A DNA stretch of 35,973 bases from Neolecta irregularis DAH-3 (GCA_001929475.1 LXFE01001513.1:3825-39797), one strand, 5' to 3'. Shown: positions 1-10,347, numbered from the stretch's first letter. Translations and numbers: made by a program. The notes: generated by a model not told the origin, from the sequence alone.

Positions 1-123
1 TTAGCTGCATTTCGAACTATTAATCGCCGGGATCTGAGAGTCTTGCGTAGTGGGCCCTTCCAGTTCTACCAAGAAATTCTTCCTCAATGGCAAGGGTTGC
101 TCCCACCTTATTGGAGCGGGTAG
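1..123 (+). CDS. 3' end of an unrecognised gene (partial)
   Basis: Frame 1 is open from the window edge to a TAG at 121-123, giving about 40 residues that end in LLPPYWSG. The stretch is hydrophilic, then proline- and aromatic-rich. Nothing in it identifies a family, and an open stretch this short can occur by chance. I list it only as a possible C-terminal exon of a gene lying mostly to the left. Confidence 0.22.
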   Translation, partial: LAAFRTINRRDLRVLRSGPFQFYQEILPQWQGLLPPYWSG

Positions 124-690
124 ACCCGGAAATTGCGATGCTAAAACAATTATATTTAAAATTCAATCTACCTAGACTTCGTTAATAACTAGTCTACACC
201 CACTCAGCTTTGAACAAATCATGAGGGTCGAATATCCCAGCTGCTTTAGAACCTCCTTTTACACTCCCCCAGAAGAGTCACTTCGGTCACAGCACCAAAC
301 GATAAAGTTACAAAATATTTCCAATCGCATGATATTGAAATTAATTAAGATGATACTGAACATGAGAGAATAAAGGCGAGCATTGCAAAGTAATAACGTC
401 ATAAGATCAGACCATTCTAATTAATGCCTGAGAGATAGTTGATCCCTTCTTCCCCCAACAACTGATGTTATCGAGTGATAGTATCTTCATGGATCCTGGC
501 GACAGGGATTCCTTGGATCCCTTTTACAATAATCAGAGTGAGACATAGCTCTGTCGTTCCTCTTGTCTTTCATTAGTTAGCAAAGTCGTTCTAGAGAACC
601 GAACTATAAATCGCATGATAAGGAAGTGGTGCCCTCGAAAATCAATACAAGAAGAAGCCAGTGTGGCAGTACAAACAAGTATACCAGTAC
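124..690. other. Intergenic, nothing recognised
   Basis: About 570 bp of AT-rich sequence upstream of the first permease gene. I see no credible coding frame and no clear repeat. It presumably holds that gene's promoter. Confidence 0.5.
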
Positions 691-2493
691 ATGAAACGAC
701 GTGAACCTGACCTCGAATCTCCATCAATGGATGCCAAAGGGACTTGGGACGAGAAAACATTGACTGGAAAATTACAGCTTGTGACGAGTAAATTACTTGT
801 GGAACAAAGAGGGATTGAAAGAGTTCTTCCCGAAGACCGAACGGATACCTCCCTGGTATGCATCAAATTCCTTTCAATCCAATTGTTCAGTTGCACATGG
901 TTACAGTTTGGTGGAGTGCAAACATTGGTATTATGACGATGTCTGTGGGCATACTGGGACCAGGTATCTGGTTCTGTTGTTATATGGCTAAAGATTTAGC
1001 ATTGTTTAGACTCAGTTTTCACCAGATGTCTTCGCAGTTAACATTCAAGGTTTTTGGGAATCAATTTCAGTGATAATCGTCTTCAATCTTTTAGGTCTTG
1101 CTCCAGTAGCATTTTTCGCAACGCATTCTCTATAGATACACCTTGTATACTGACTTCTTTAGCCTTAGTCCTCAATTTGGGCTCCGTCAAATGGTGCTTA
1201 CACGTTTTAGCTTTGGATGGATAGGTATGTGTATTATCGCGAGTTCTACTGAGTTATGAAAGGAACACGAGTCATATGTATTCTTAACCTTCTTACAATG
1301 TAAATATTCTCTCATTCTTTGTAGCTGACTCAAGTATTGGCTGGGGGTCCATTGGACTCATTCTATCTTCAGAAATCCTCTTTGCAATTACAAAAGTTAT
1401 TCCTTTTCGATTTAGCACTATAGGTCTAGGCATTCTTGCCTTCAGTATTGCATTTTGTGGTTATGATGTCATTCACAAATTTCAATCATATGCTTATATT
1501 CCTTCGCTGATATCGATCATAATTGTTCTGGTAGAGCTTGGGAAAGATGGATCATTCACAGTTTCCGTCCCTAAAAACTTGAATAAGGCAGAAGCGATCC
1601 TCAAATTCGCTGCGTCGATTATGGGTGCCAGCATTGGATGGTAAAGTTCTATTCAAATCACGAACACTGATGTTTAAAGGACTCCCATGGCTGCAGATTA
1701 TAACATTATGAGACCTGCTGATACCCAGCAGGCCCCGATTTTCTTTTTAACCTATTTTTCACTAATGTATACAGTATCCAACTGTAATTCATCTGATTCA
1801 AAGTCTTTCTGTGGCAGCTTCTGAAGCGGTCGGAGCAGCTTGTGGAACAGTCGTATTCAAGAGTTCTCATTATGCAGATTCTTATAAGCTGGGCAACATC
1901 GCCGGACTCTTGGACGACCTCTTGCAACCTTTAGGAGATATTGGAAAGAAAGTAACTTTCGTCCTCTTCTTATTTACCGCAATGTCATCAAGCATTCTCT
2001 CCAAATACTCTACTGGATTCGCAATTCAGGTTTGGTTTCGTATAGTTAGAGATTGGTTAAATATCAAAAGGCACTCGGGAATCGGGCCCTACTGATTCCA
2101 CGATGGTTATGGACGATTGTGGGAAGTGCTATGGTGACCGGGGTTGCGCTCATCGGAGCCAACAGTTTCAACAAGGTTTTGACAAACCTATTAGGCATCG
2201 CGTCTTACTGGATGTCCATATATACCTGTATTGTGCTGGGTGTCTTACGCCGTTATTGTCTAAGCTTATCATGGATAGAAGAACATATCATATTTCGTTC
2301 TAGATACGGGTACAAACTCGACGATTGGAATACACCTTCTCGATTACCTGTTGGTATAGCAGCTGGGGTTTCTTCGATTGTTGGAGTCATAGGTGCGGTG
2401 TTAGGCATGCAGCAGCCGTGGTTCACAGGTCCTATCGCTAAGCTTATCGGATCTCCAGGAGGAGATATAGGATTTGAGTTGTCTGCAATGTAA
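691..2493 (+). CDS. NCS1-family purine/cytosine permease (Fcy2/FcyB type), copy A
   Basis: Likely a plasma-membrane proton symporter for cytosine and purines. Hand splicing gives nine exons: 691-855, 891-963, 1000-1014, 1050-1122, 1163-1224, 1325-1640, 1680-1766, 1804-2029 and 2071-2493. They total 1440 nt and close as a 479-residue protein. Family landmarks are RGIERVLPEDRTDTSL before the first membrane segment, VWWSANIG, GPALFRLSFWES, SPQFGLRQMVLTRFSFGW, DVIHKFQSYAYIPS, AADYNIMRPADT and the terminal SYWMSIY/PVGIAAG region. Exon 3 is only 15 nt. Intron 4 (1123-1162) starts with GC, not GT. Intron 5 (1225-1324) is 100 nt, and the join FGWIADSSIGW skips about a dozen residues expected near transmembrane segment 4, so transport activity is uncertain. 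A homologous gene faces it tail to tail at 3533-5362. The start is the first in-frame ATG. Substrate assignment is by family only. Confidence 0.85.
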
Positions 2494-2541
2494 GGAATTC
2501 GTACAGAAAAAGTAACTAACTCATTGAGCTTGGTTGCGATC

Positions 2542-2586
2542 GTTTATCCTCCGGTAAGGTATCTCGAGTATCAAAGGATGCGACGG
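2542..2586 (+). repeat. Inner end of inverted duplication, left arm
   Basis: These 45 bp, about 49 bp past the copy A stop, are nearly identical to the reverse complement of 3440-3484. This shows that the duplicated segment includes the 3' flank and not only the coding sequence. Confidence 0.85.
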
Positions 2587-2811
2587 TGAAATCAAAAACA
2601 TACTTAAAGGCCTATCCTGTTATTAGTAGATTATTTAACCCGATATGGCAGTATACTCATCTATGATAAATTTGCACGATTAAAGTCCCTCTGCTAGCCA
2701 GATGTGGACCTACTTAAATAGTAATTCCTTGAGGCACACTTCGCTACTGCCTATTCGCTCATTCCTCTGCGGACGCCCATCCGTTCCGCACATCTCCTCA
2801 TTGAGTTCATT

Positions 2812-3030
2812 AGCTCTTCTTGCGGAGCAGTCGATCGATCCCGCTGTGAGGATATTACTGCTCTGTTTGTCAATAATGAGGTTGACTTCCTTTGAGCTTC
2901 AGAGCTCTTCTTGCGGGCAGAGAGATCAATCGCGTGTCAACGGTATTGCCACCCTCTTTGATAGGGGTGCGACTGACTTCCTTATTGTGCTTCCCAGCTC
3001 TTCTTGCGGATGGAGAGATCGATCGCGCTT
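2812..3030 (+). repeat. ~92 bp imperfect tandem repeat
   Basis: The 14-mer agctcttcttgcgg recurs at 2812, 2903 and 2996 (spacing 91 and 93 bp). Each is followed by a gagat-cratcgcg-type block. The last two units are in the same frame and would encode a ~31-residue period starting SSSCG. A weaker partial unit may precede the first. Confidence 0.75.
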
Positions 3031-3439
3031 TGAGGATGTCGTTCCTTGGCTTGCCGGTGGCGGTGGTTATTTGTCCTTGGTGGCTGTGTGGGTTACGGGA
3101 ATCTGATACCCAATAAATAAACCCTTAAATTTCATTTTGCATATCCCCATAATTTCTGGAAACTGGAGAAATGCTCAAAACATGCTAGTATGAGAATTAT
3201 TTAACACATATTGGTAGAACTGAGAAGAAACCCCTGAAAACAAAAGAAAAAGGTACTCTGTCATGTGTCCGATTAGAGGTCCTAATTTCCTTTGGGGGCC
3301 GTGAGAATCCAATATAGGCTTGTTCTCTTTCATACTGTGAAACCTCAATGATGACTCCAGTATACACTGGAAAAGATTACTTTAGTTCAACCTCGCCGAA
3401 GATCTGTTTAAATGGGCCAAATTGAGAAGATATACTTCA

Positions 3440-3484
3440 ACGCCGCATCCTTTGATACTCGAGATACCTTGCCGGAGGATAAAC
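3440..3484 (-). repeat. Inner end of inverted duplication, right arm
   Basis: Reverse-complement match to 2542-2586, about 48 bp past the copy B stop. The near-equal distance from each stop codon supports one duplicated segment in inverted orientation. Confidence 0.85.
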
Positions 3485-3532
3485 AACTCCAGTCAGTCTA
3501 AATAAATCAATTAGTCTCTTTCCCCTGAATCT

Positions 3533-5362
3533 TTACAAAGCAGAGATCCCAAATCCAATATCGCCTCCGGTAGATCCGATTAGCTTAGCGATAGCACCTG
3601 TGAACCAGGGCTGCTGCATGCCTAACACCGCACCTGTGATTCCGAAAATCGAAGCTGCACCAGCTGCGATACCAACAGGTAGTCGGGAAGGTGTATTCCA
3701 ATCGTCGAGTTTATAACCGTATCTAGAACGAAATATAATATGTTCTTCTATCCATGTTAAGCTTAGACAATAATGATATAGAATACCCAGCACAATGCAG
3801 GTATAGATCGACATCCAATACCCTATGATGCCAAGCATGTTTGTCAGAGCCTCGCTAAAATGCTTGGCTCCAACGAGCGCAATCCCAGTCGCTATAACAC
3901 TTCCCACGATAGTCCATACCCACCGGGGGACCATTAAAGCTCGATTGCCAAGTGTCTTTTAATGTCAACCAACATTCACTCCTCTAAACCAACCTGAATC
4001 ACGAATCCGGTAGAGTATTTACTCAGAATGGTTGAAGATATACTAGCAAACAAAAACATTGCGAAACATAACATTTTTCCGGTATGCCCTAATGACTCCA
4101 AAACTTCACTCAAAAGGCCGCCTATATTATCACTTTGATAAGCATCTGCATATCGAGAATTTGCGAAAATGGTTGTTCCACAAGCTGCCCCTACAACTTC
4201 CGAAGGAGCCATCGAAAGCCTATGAATTCAGACAAATTACAGTTCAAAATGATGTACATTAGCGATGCATAAGATACGAAATATATTTGAGTACGTTTGG
4301 TATCAGCCGGTCTCATGACATTGTAATCTGCACCGGTAGATGCCCTTTTTTATCGTATGAATTATAGTTTGGAAGCACATACCATCCAATTCCACCCCCG
4401 AATATTGCTGCAGAAAAATTGAGGACTGCTTCCGTCTTATTCAAATTCATCGGAGCGGAAACCGTGAATGATCCGTTTCTCCCAAGCTGTACCAGAACAA
4501 TGATGACCGATATTAGCGAAGGAATATAGGCGTATGATTGAAATTTGTGAAGAACTTCATAACCCAGGACGGGAACAATGAGTCCAAGAAAGGCGAAAAT
4601 CAGGATACTCAGCCGATATGAAATCGCCTTTGTCATTGCAAAGAGAATTTGTGATGAAAGAATAAGTCCAATAGAGTCCCAGCCGAACCTAAATAATCAG
4701 AAAGCCTTAAATAACTAGTCTACATTACAAGAAGTTCCAATAGACATACGATTCGCGTTCCTTCCGTGGCTTAGTATTTTGAATATGACAGCCATACCGA
4801 TCCATCCAAAACTGAAACGTGTAATAACCATTTGACGGAGCCCAAATTGAGGACCAAGGCTGAAATTGTCAGCAAACAAGGAGTATCTGTAGAGCATGCG
4901 TTGCGAAAAATGCTACTGGAGCAAGACTTAATAGATTGAAAATAATTATCACTGCAGTCGATTCCCAAAAACCTTGAATGTTAGCCGCGAATACGTCTGG
5001 CGAAGACTGAGTCTGAATACTGCTGGTCCTTCAGCAAACAAATAGCGGAACAAGATACCTGGACCCAAAATTCCCACTGACATTGTTGATATACCAATGT
5101 TCGCGCTCCACCAAACTGCAACGATGTGCCACTAAACCATTTGGGTGAAATGTACGTTGAAAATGCATACCAATGAAGTATCCGTTCGGTCTTCGGGTAA
5201 AACTCTCTCAATCCCTCTTGTTTCAACGAGGGGTTTACTTGTGAATCGTGGCAGTAATCCATTCAAGACCCTTTTATCTCGAATCTTTGATATTTCGACT
5301 TGGTCAAGAACTTTTGGAGTTTTAATTGAATAAGACTGAGCATCATTCATGTCCTGCTTCAT
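3533..5362 (-). CDS. NCS1-family purine/cytosine permease, copy B
   Basis: Paralogue of the gene at 691-2493, convergent with it. The start is the ATG at 5360-5362. After a divergent N-terminus it shares ETRGIERVLPEDRTDTSL, VWWSANIG, GPAVFRLSFWES, GPQFGLRQMVITRFSFGW, HKFQSYAYIPS, GADYNVMRPADT, APSEVVGAACG and the C-terminal domain ending GGDIGFGISAL. Intron positions and several lengths match copy A: 36 nt after ILGP, 35 nt after FRL, and a 40 nt GC-AG intron at 4899-4860. One junction near 4680-4790 is unresolved. A frame-keeping splice there needs a different donor from copy A and would keep a short hydrophobic segment (GMAVIFKILS) missing from copy A. If that splice is not used, the gene is frameshifted. 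Expected product is about 490-500 residues, a multi-pass plasma-membrane transporter. Confidence 0.8.
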
Positions 5363-6358
5363 AGTTGCGTATGGCCACGGTGTTGTTTGAACGCAGTCGT
5401 GAGAATATATCTTGAAGATCCATTGTCCTTATCAAGCAGTTTCATAGCTTGATCTATTCGTATAACTCTTGGAACAAAGGGATGATAACAAGAACAAGAA
5501 TATATTTTAGCCCTTGTTCTTTTCTCGTGTGAAAGTGACGAATGACTTGTATTACCAAGCTTTTGGAAGAATTAACTGACACTTCGATGCTTGTCTCGAA
5601 ATTTCATAACCATTAATTTAGCAATAAATTCGCTCCTAAATGAGCCTTCGATCTCAAGGTGGTCTATATGGAATTACTACGTCACATCTTTCTACTGCCA
5701 TGTTTTTATCTAGTGTCTGCTTGATTTATGGCTACGTACAACCCCGAAATCTCGTACACTTCTTGTTTTAGTTGTAGAGTCATATCACTGCAGTGGAAGT
5801 ATCGGGACTGACAGCTGAAGTACATGTAGTATCAGAAAATTGGCAGTGGATCTGCAAGTCGGCGATACCGCACAGATCACCACGGAAATTGCATTAGAAT
5901 ATTCCTATGCTCTAAGATTACAGGTAGTATAAGTACCCTCCCATACAGGTTGATTTTATATAATACATATTGTAAGATGAGAAGTGCGATTATTCTCCTT
6001 ACTCAAACTAAGGGATAACAGATTCCGAATTCATCCGTGTTGGTAACCTATATCACCACAAAACGGACTACTGGTAAGTCTGTCTGCGTGTCCGTATCCC
6101 CGAAGTTTGCACCATAGCTGACCTAGGAGCAGCTCCTGCCATTAATGTCAGTAGATGCTTGCTTATCTTTCCATCATTTAGCAGGTTTTCAAATACATAC
6201 TTGGATCTAGGTCAATGGAGGCTCTTGATTCAACCGAAATCTAGCACAATATTATCCCTCTAACCGTCCTGAGGCATTCAAGCATTACAAAAATCTCGTG
6301 GATGATGGTCGATTGAGGAGACAAGATATAGTTTTATTATGAGTACATTGTGTTCTGT

Positions 6359-6868
6359 CCCACCTGTGGAATCGTCCAACCTCACCATCAAATCTGTGAC
6401 TGTCCTACTGTGGGGACTTGATCATCCCCCACGATCAGACGCCATGGGCACCCCAAGTCGTAAGCCACCATAATTCCCCCAAAAATGGTTCAAGATTCAC
6501 TGACGTTGATACTAACCGAAGCAGTCTGTCTGTGGCAAGCAGTACCACTGAGCCAAGTCAGGATGGTCACAAGCTTTGCCACCCGAGAGGTATGAAGGGA
6601 GGCAAACCGAGATAAGGAAGTGCATGCGCCAGTTCTTCTATAAGTAGGACCTGGCTTGATTAGCAAGCCAGGCCAAACCGGAGCAACAATATACATAATT
6701 GCCTTTATTTCCAGAATCGTGATCGTATATTTCCAGCAAAGCCTGCCGAGCGGCAAGTCCAGACACACACCTACCTGCAGAATCCATCAACCTCACCATT
6801 TGATATTAAGTCCCATTTATAGTGACCCACCAGTGGAAACATCCGGCCTCACCACCAAATCCACCAAC
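6359..6868 (+). repeat. Dispersed short direct repeats (CCACCnGTGG motif)
   Basis: A ~40 bp motif with a ccacc(t/a)gtggaa core followed by cctcacca(t/c)caaatc appears near 6361-6400 and 6826-6868. A partial copy (aatccatcaacctcacca) lies near 6780. The copies are imperfect and interspersed, as in decayed transposon ends. Confidence 0.5.
6650..6672. repeat. Perfect 9 bp hairpin
   Basis: Stem cctggcttg (6650-6658), loop attag, stem caagccagg (6664-6672). No T-run follows and no gene ends here, so it is more likely a transposon or recombination remnant than a terminator. Confidence 0.7.
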
Positions 6869-6959
6869 CTCATCACACCCATGCATATAAAATCTACCAA
6901 CCTTCTCAATTTCATCCCCCCATCACGTCTGTTGCTATAAGAATTCAAATATATTCCAC

Positions 6960-7238
6960 GAGGCTACAGAAAATAAAGTTGCAATTGAAGATAGAAGGGT
7001 TGTTTCAATTTCTGATGCATACTCATGTATTTGAATGTCACACCTGGATATATGCCATGGTGGTATAAATAAGACCAACAATGAGGTTAATAAGTAGATA
7101 TATGGGATTGCTAAAGAAGATGTGGATTGGCTAATCCCTTACTGCCTTGTATGTCAGATGAATGCCCAGAGCAAAGCCTGAGCACCATTGACTGCTATTA
7201 TTGCTACTTGTGTATTGGAAAGAATTCAAATCAATCTC
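6960..7238 (+). pseudogene. Decayed retroelement integrase (H2C2 zinc finger and start of core)
   Basis: Conceptual reading gives an integrase-like pre-finger segment (VVSISDAY), then an H-x4-H...C-x2-C zinc-binding arrangement: HLDICHGG with histidines at 7041 and 7056, and YCLVCQMNAQSK with cysteines at 7143 and 7152. The linker APLTAIIATCVLERIQINL is typical of the start of an integrase catalytic core. It is broken by a frame change before 7041, a TAG at 7095-7097 and a TGA at 7179-7181, and the catalytic DDE part is missing. The minus-strand frame at 7131-7430 partly mirrors it and is not called. Confidence 0.6.
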
Positions 7239-7556
7239 TGTGTTACTCTGTTTTTCATTTCCTGTAAAACCATTGTTGAAATCTACTACTAATTTTTGAG
7301 CGTCTTCATCATTATCACAACATTCTTCCAAACCTCTATCAGCCCCATTAGAACTCATAATCCTCAGTTCGATTAGCATTTCACGCAACTTAGACTTGGT
7401 GAAAGACGGAACAAATGATTTTTGATCCAAGCATGGAAGCTTGTGCAGTTATTTTCGAGACATGTCACTGTTAGATCGAGTCCACTAAAAAGAAATGAAG
7501 CGAGATATTGAGAGACCTCGAATATATTACAGTATCATTATTCATCAATGGGTGAA
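7239..7556. other. Intergenic, nothing recognised
   Basis: About 320 bp between the integrase remnant and the orphan spliced frame. No motif or repeat is evident. It could hold an unseen 5' exon of the next gene. Confidence 0.4.
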
Positions 7557-8086
7557 TATAAAAACAAGAATGCAACTACATTTACTTGCTTAAAGGCATT
7601 TCCAATCAGCGGAGGGCGAATGTCGAGTCATTAATTAGCAGCCTAGCCAACCGTCCGACAGAATTGACACGCGTTCCTGAGATCCTTATCGGCCAGAAAT
7701 CTTTTAACAAGGTATTAGAAAACATCGCTTTCGCCTAATTCTTCCACAGGACAATCGAGCGGGAGCCGAGCTAGGTCTGACAAGAATTCTTGTATGTCTC
7801 TAATGGCATAGCAGATTTGACAATACAATCTTTTCCGACTGCCCAGCGTAGATATTGTATTCAGCGAGTCTTGAAGAACAGTTCATTCCTCGACCAAATA
7901 CCGTCTCAAATCTCTGATAATGGTTTCCAGTCTCTTATTACTCATCTTTCTATCGGCACGGATAAGGAGTTTAGGAGGATCTCTTTACTAGAAGCTTGCC
8001 GTTACACGGATTGGAGTAATGAGATCAGATTCCGAGTTGCAACAGTCGTCCCCCATGAATTATCAATGTTGCAAGATAAGCTATAA
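7557..8086 (+). CDS. Orphan spliced coding region, 5' end unresolved
   Basis: Two introns of the local type, 7712-7749 (38 nt) and 7775-7811 (37 nt), join three exons into one open frame ending with TAA at 8084-8086. The reading runs from GISNQRRANVESL through VPEILIGQKSFNK and DNRAGAELADLTIQSFP to VATVVPHELSMLQDKL. The frame opens after a TAA at about 7556, but exon 1 contains no ATG, so a 5' exon is missing from my model or the gene is truncated. I recognise no family. The product looks soluble, helical and charged, with no signal peptide or membrane segment. Support is the preserved frame over two canonical short introns. It could also be a fragment of a larger gene damaged by the nearby element. 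Confidence 0.42.
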
Positions 8087-9243
8087 AGGCTGGGATTTCC
8101 AGTATTGACCACGCAATCGAGAAAAATCCTGTATTTCGATTAATCTATGAATCAGGCTTTTAGACATCCCTGCGATCCCCCACCAGATCAGCTGACTCAA
8201 ATGGCGCACTGACAGAGGTCTCACTGGCCGATAACCCTTAGGAACCGCGGCAAAACTAGTCATATTTACAAGAGAATTGAACTTGAAAGCAAGGAAAACT
8301 AGTCATTTTTAAAAGGGAATTGGACTTGAAAGCAAGAGATAGCAAAATGTCATTAAATGACTGGGAGCGTTTTCGTTTGATGGGTTCGTGATAGGATTCG
8401 TGGATTTTTGTTACACAACTTAGCCAAGCTTCGCTCGATTGATAGTTCCCCATAGAAAAGCATGCTTTTATTTAGCAGGTTCACAAATATTACCGGAAAG
8501 GCAAACTCCTTTTTCACCCACGCTTAAAGGGAAAAATTATTATTGAGAATTACATAGCGTTGATCCGCCAGTCGGATGTTGAGTCCGGGTAGATTCGCGG
8601 ATTTGCAAACACGAATACGTTGTTCTCCTCCCGGATTGAGTTCAGCCGAAGATATAATTGCAATGATCCTTCTCGGATATCGCATGGAGCCGTTGCATTT
8701 CTTGCTTGCGTAGCCCATTCACGTTCTTGTTCTCTTGAAATGTCTTGTTTCGTCCCTTGTCTTTATATGTTGCCAGACAAATCATTATTGACAATCAAAA
8801 AAAGACCTTTAACCACATGATCACACACCTTCCATTTCCTCCGTGACTCATCGTTCAAAGCATTGGCTATCAGTATTCCAGATACTACGCATAGTCACCA
8901 CTGCACTTGGAGAGTATTTCATAAATTGGGGCACGAAACTTCACTCCTCATTTGTCGAAACCTCCTGGCCTCCAGGGTCAATATTTAGTCTTCAATAGTA
9001 TTTGCCGGAATCGCCTCCCATAAAACCAATATAATCTCACAAAGTTTGCGGAAATCTTTCTCTGACTTCCTTTAATGTTTTATCCGTTCCAATCTTTGTT
9101 TCGTCTCGCTTCTCGGAACGCGGGACTTTCCGCCCCCTTAATCATCAAGACTCTAAAGAAAAGTGTGGAAGTGAAGTTCTTGATGGAATGATATTCTCTT
9201 CCGACATATTTGATTGACATAGACTGTAGGACAATCCGGAAGT
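8087..9243. other. Intergenic with a 43 bp tandem duplication
   Basis: About 1.15 kb. Apart from the duplication at 8255-8338, only short unsupported frames on both strands. The last ~200 bp would be the promoter of the orphan gene at 9244. Confidence 0.45.
8255..8338 (+). repeat. 43 bp tandem duplication
   Basis: Two adjacent copies beginning actagtcat at 8255 and 8298 and ending cttgaaagcaag, differing at a few positions. It looks like a simple local duplication. Confidence 0.8.
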
Positions 9244-9900
9244 ATGACTCGAAAGCATTTTACAAATGCTGATCTAAGGAACAGTTGCATAATGAGAAGA
9301 ATCCAAACTGGTCTTGGACACCTCATCATTGGTCAAAGATGCGTTTCAGTATATTTTCTCGCTTTTTCTCCCCTTAATACCCAGAATACTATGGATCTCA
9401 CCTCTGATAATAATCAAATCTCAGGGTCTCGTCCAGAGGAACCCCCATGCTACAAGCTCACAAATTCCCTTCTGGAACAAGGTTATGCCATCAACGAACA
9501 TTCAGGTCTTCCTATAGAAGTCTATACTTGGCCGCCTGTCGTGCAATGGCATTACTATGATGGTTACTTTCGATTAATACCGGACGTCCCGTTGTCAGCC
9601 TTCGAAGCGATTGCAAGGGGATCAGCGCTTCACCACGCAGAAGTACAACTCCGACCAGAAGATACGTCCCTATTCTCCTTACAAAAGTATCTTAATATGT
9701 CTCTTTTACGACGGATGGGAATACAGCAAGTCAAAGAAGTGATATGGTTCGATTCAAGTTTTAAGATGCTGTCATCTAGCGAAAGCCCGATGGACTTGAT
9801 CTGGAAAACGGGCTGGCAAAGTTGTAATAGTTGTGGAGTAGAATTGCGGGTTGTTCTAAATCCAAGCACGTATAACTTGTCGGATTCAGTGGAGGGCTAA
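9244..9900 (+). CDS. Orphan 218-residue protein, hypothetical
   Basis: A single uninterrupted frame from ATG 9244 to TAA 9898-9900, the longest unspliced frame in this gene-poor region. A second in-frame methionine (MDLTSDNNQISGSRPEE, about residue 50) could be the true start, giving about 169 residues. The sequence has mixed composition, no obvious membrane segment after that start, a tryptophan/tyrosine-rich patch (VYTWPPVVQWHYYDGYF) and a Cys-rich bit (WQSCNSCGVEL) near the C-terminus. I recognise no family. Coding is inferred from length and globular-looking composition. Lack of introns is unusual here, where most genes are heavily split. A domesticated transposon product or lineage-specific gene is possible. 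Confidence 0.45.
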   Translation: MTRKHFTNADLRNSCIMRRIQTGLGHLIIGQRCVSVYFLAFSPLNTQNTMDLTSDNNQISGSRPEEPPCYKLTNSLLEQGYAINEHSGLPIEVYTWPPVVQWHYYDGYFRLIPDVPLSAFEAIARGSALHHAEVQLRPEDTSLFSLQKYLNMSLLRRMGIQQVKEVIWFDSSFKMLSSSESPMDLIWKTGWQSCNSCGVELRVVLNPSTYNLSDSVEG

Positions 9901-10347
9901 CAGGTATCTAGATTGGCAATACTTCAAAAATAAACGCGAATGGCCTCGGATATCGCCAATATTCCCTGCTGCCTTGAAATTCGGGCGATGGTTAAAGAAA
10001 CAATGGACTATTTGTTAGGAGCAGTGGATCTGCTAACGTATCTTTCAAATCACATTGTCCCATTTTCCTATCTTGTGTTGTTAACACGAGCAAGTATTAG
10101 AAATTTATCCCGTATAAATTTTAAATACAAGGCATATCCGCAGATAAATGTTCGTACCACTTAGCCCTAGCACTTTCAGATGTAGTTTTCAAATTGACCA
10201 GTAGGATTTTACTCCATATTTTAAGGGAAGCAACTTGATGTTTGATGCTGGTTTCCAAAGTTTAGAGGACCGCGATCTTGCAGGATCTGCTGATCGTCAA
10301 TTTCTGGAAAAGAGTCAGCCGGGATCGACAGGTAGATGACACGCCCA

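Larger units (their letters stand above)
2494..3532. other. Spacer between the two convergent permease genes
   Basis: About 1 kb between the two stop codons. The outer ends are still inverted copies of each other (2542-2586 and 3440-3484). The centre is unique and carries a ~92 bp tandem repeat. A plus-strand open frame of 134 codons crosses the repeats (2702-3106), but I see no protein features beyond the repeat itself and do not call it a gene. Confidence 0.6.
5363..6959. other. Gene-poor intergenic stretch
   Basis: About 1.6 kb with no supported gene. It holds a 9 bp inverted repeat (aagaacaag/cttgttctt, 5490-5521), the perfect hairpin at 6650-6672 and short direct repeats at 6359-6868. 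The open frames near 6418-6940 are short, on both strands and without family features. Confidence 0.5.

Noticed and set aside
2702-3106. 134-codon plus-strand frame across the permease spacer
   Set aside because: It is open mainly because of the ~92 bp tandem repeat; no ATG context, intron or family support.
7131-7430. 99-codon minus-strand frame
   Set aside because: Its 3' part is antisense to the integrase remnant and the rest is low-information; no family features.
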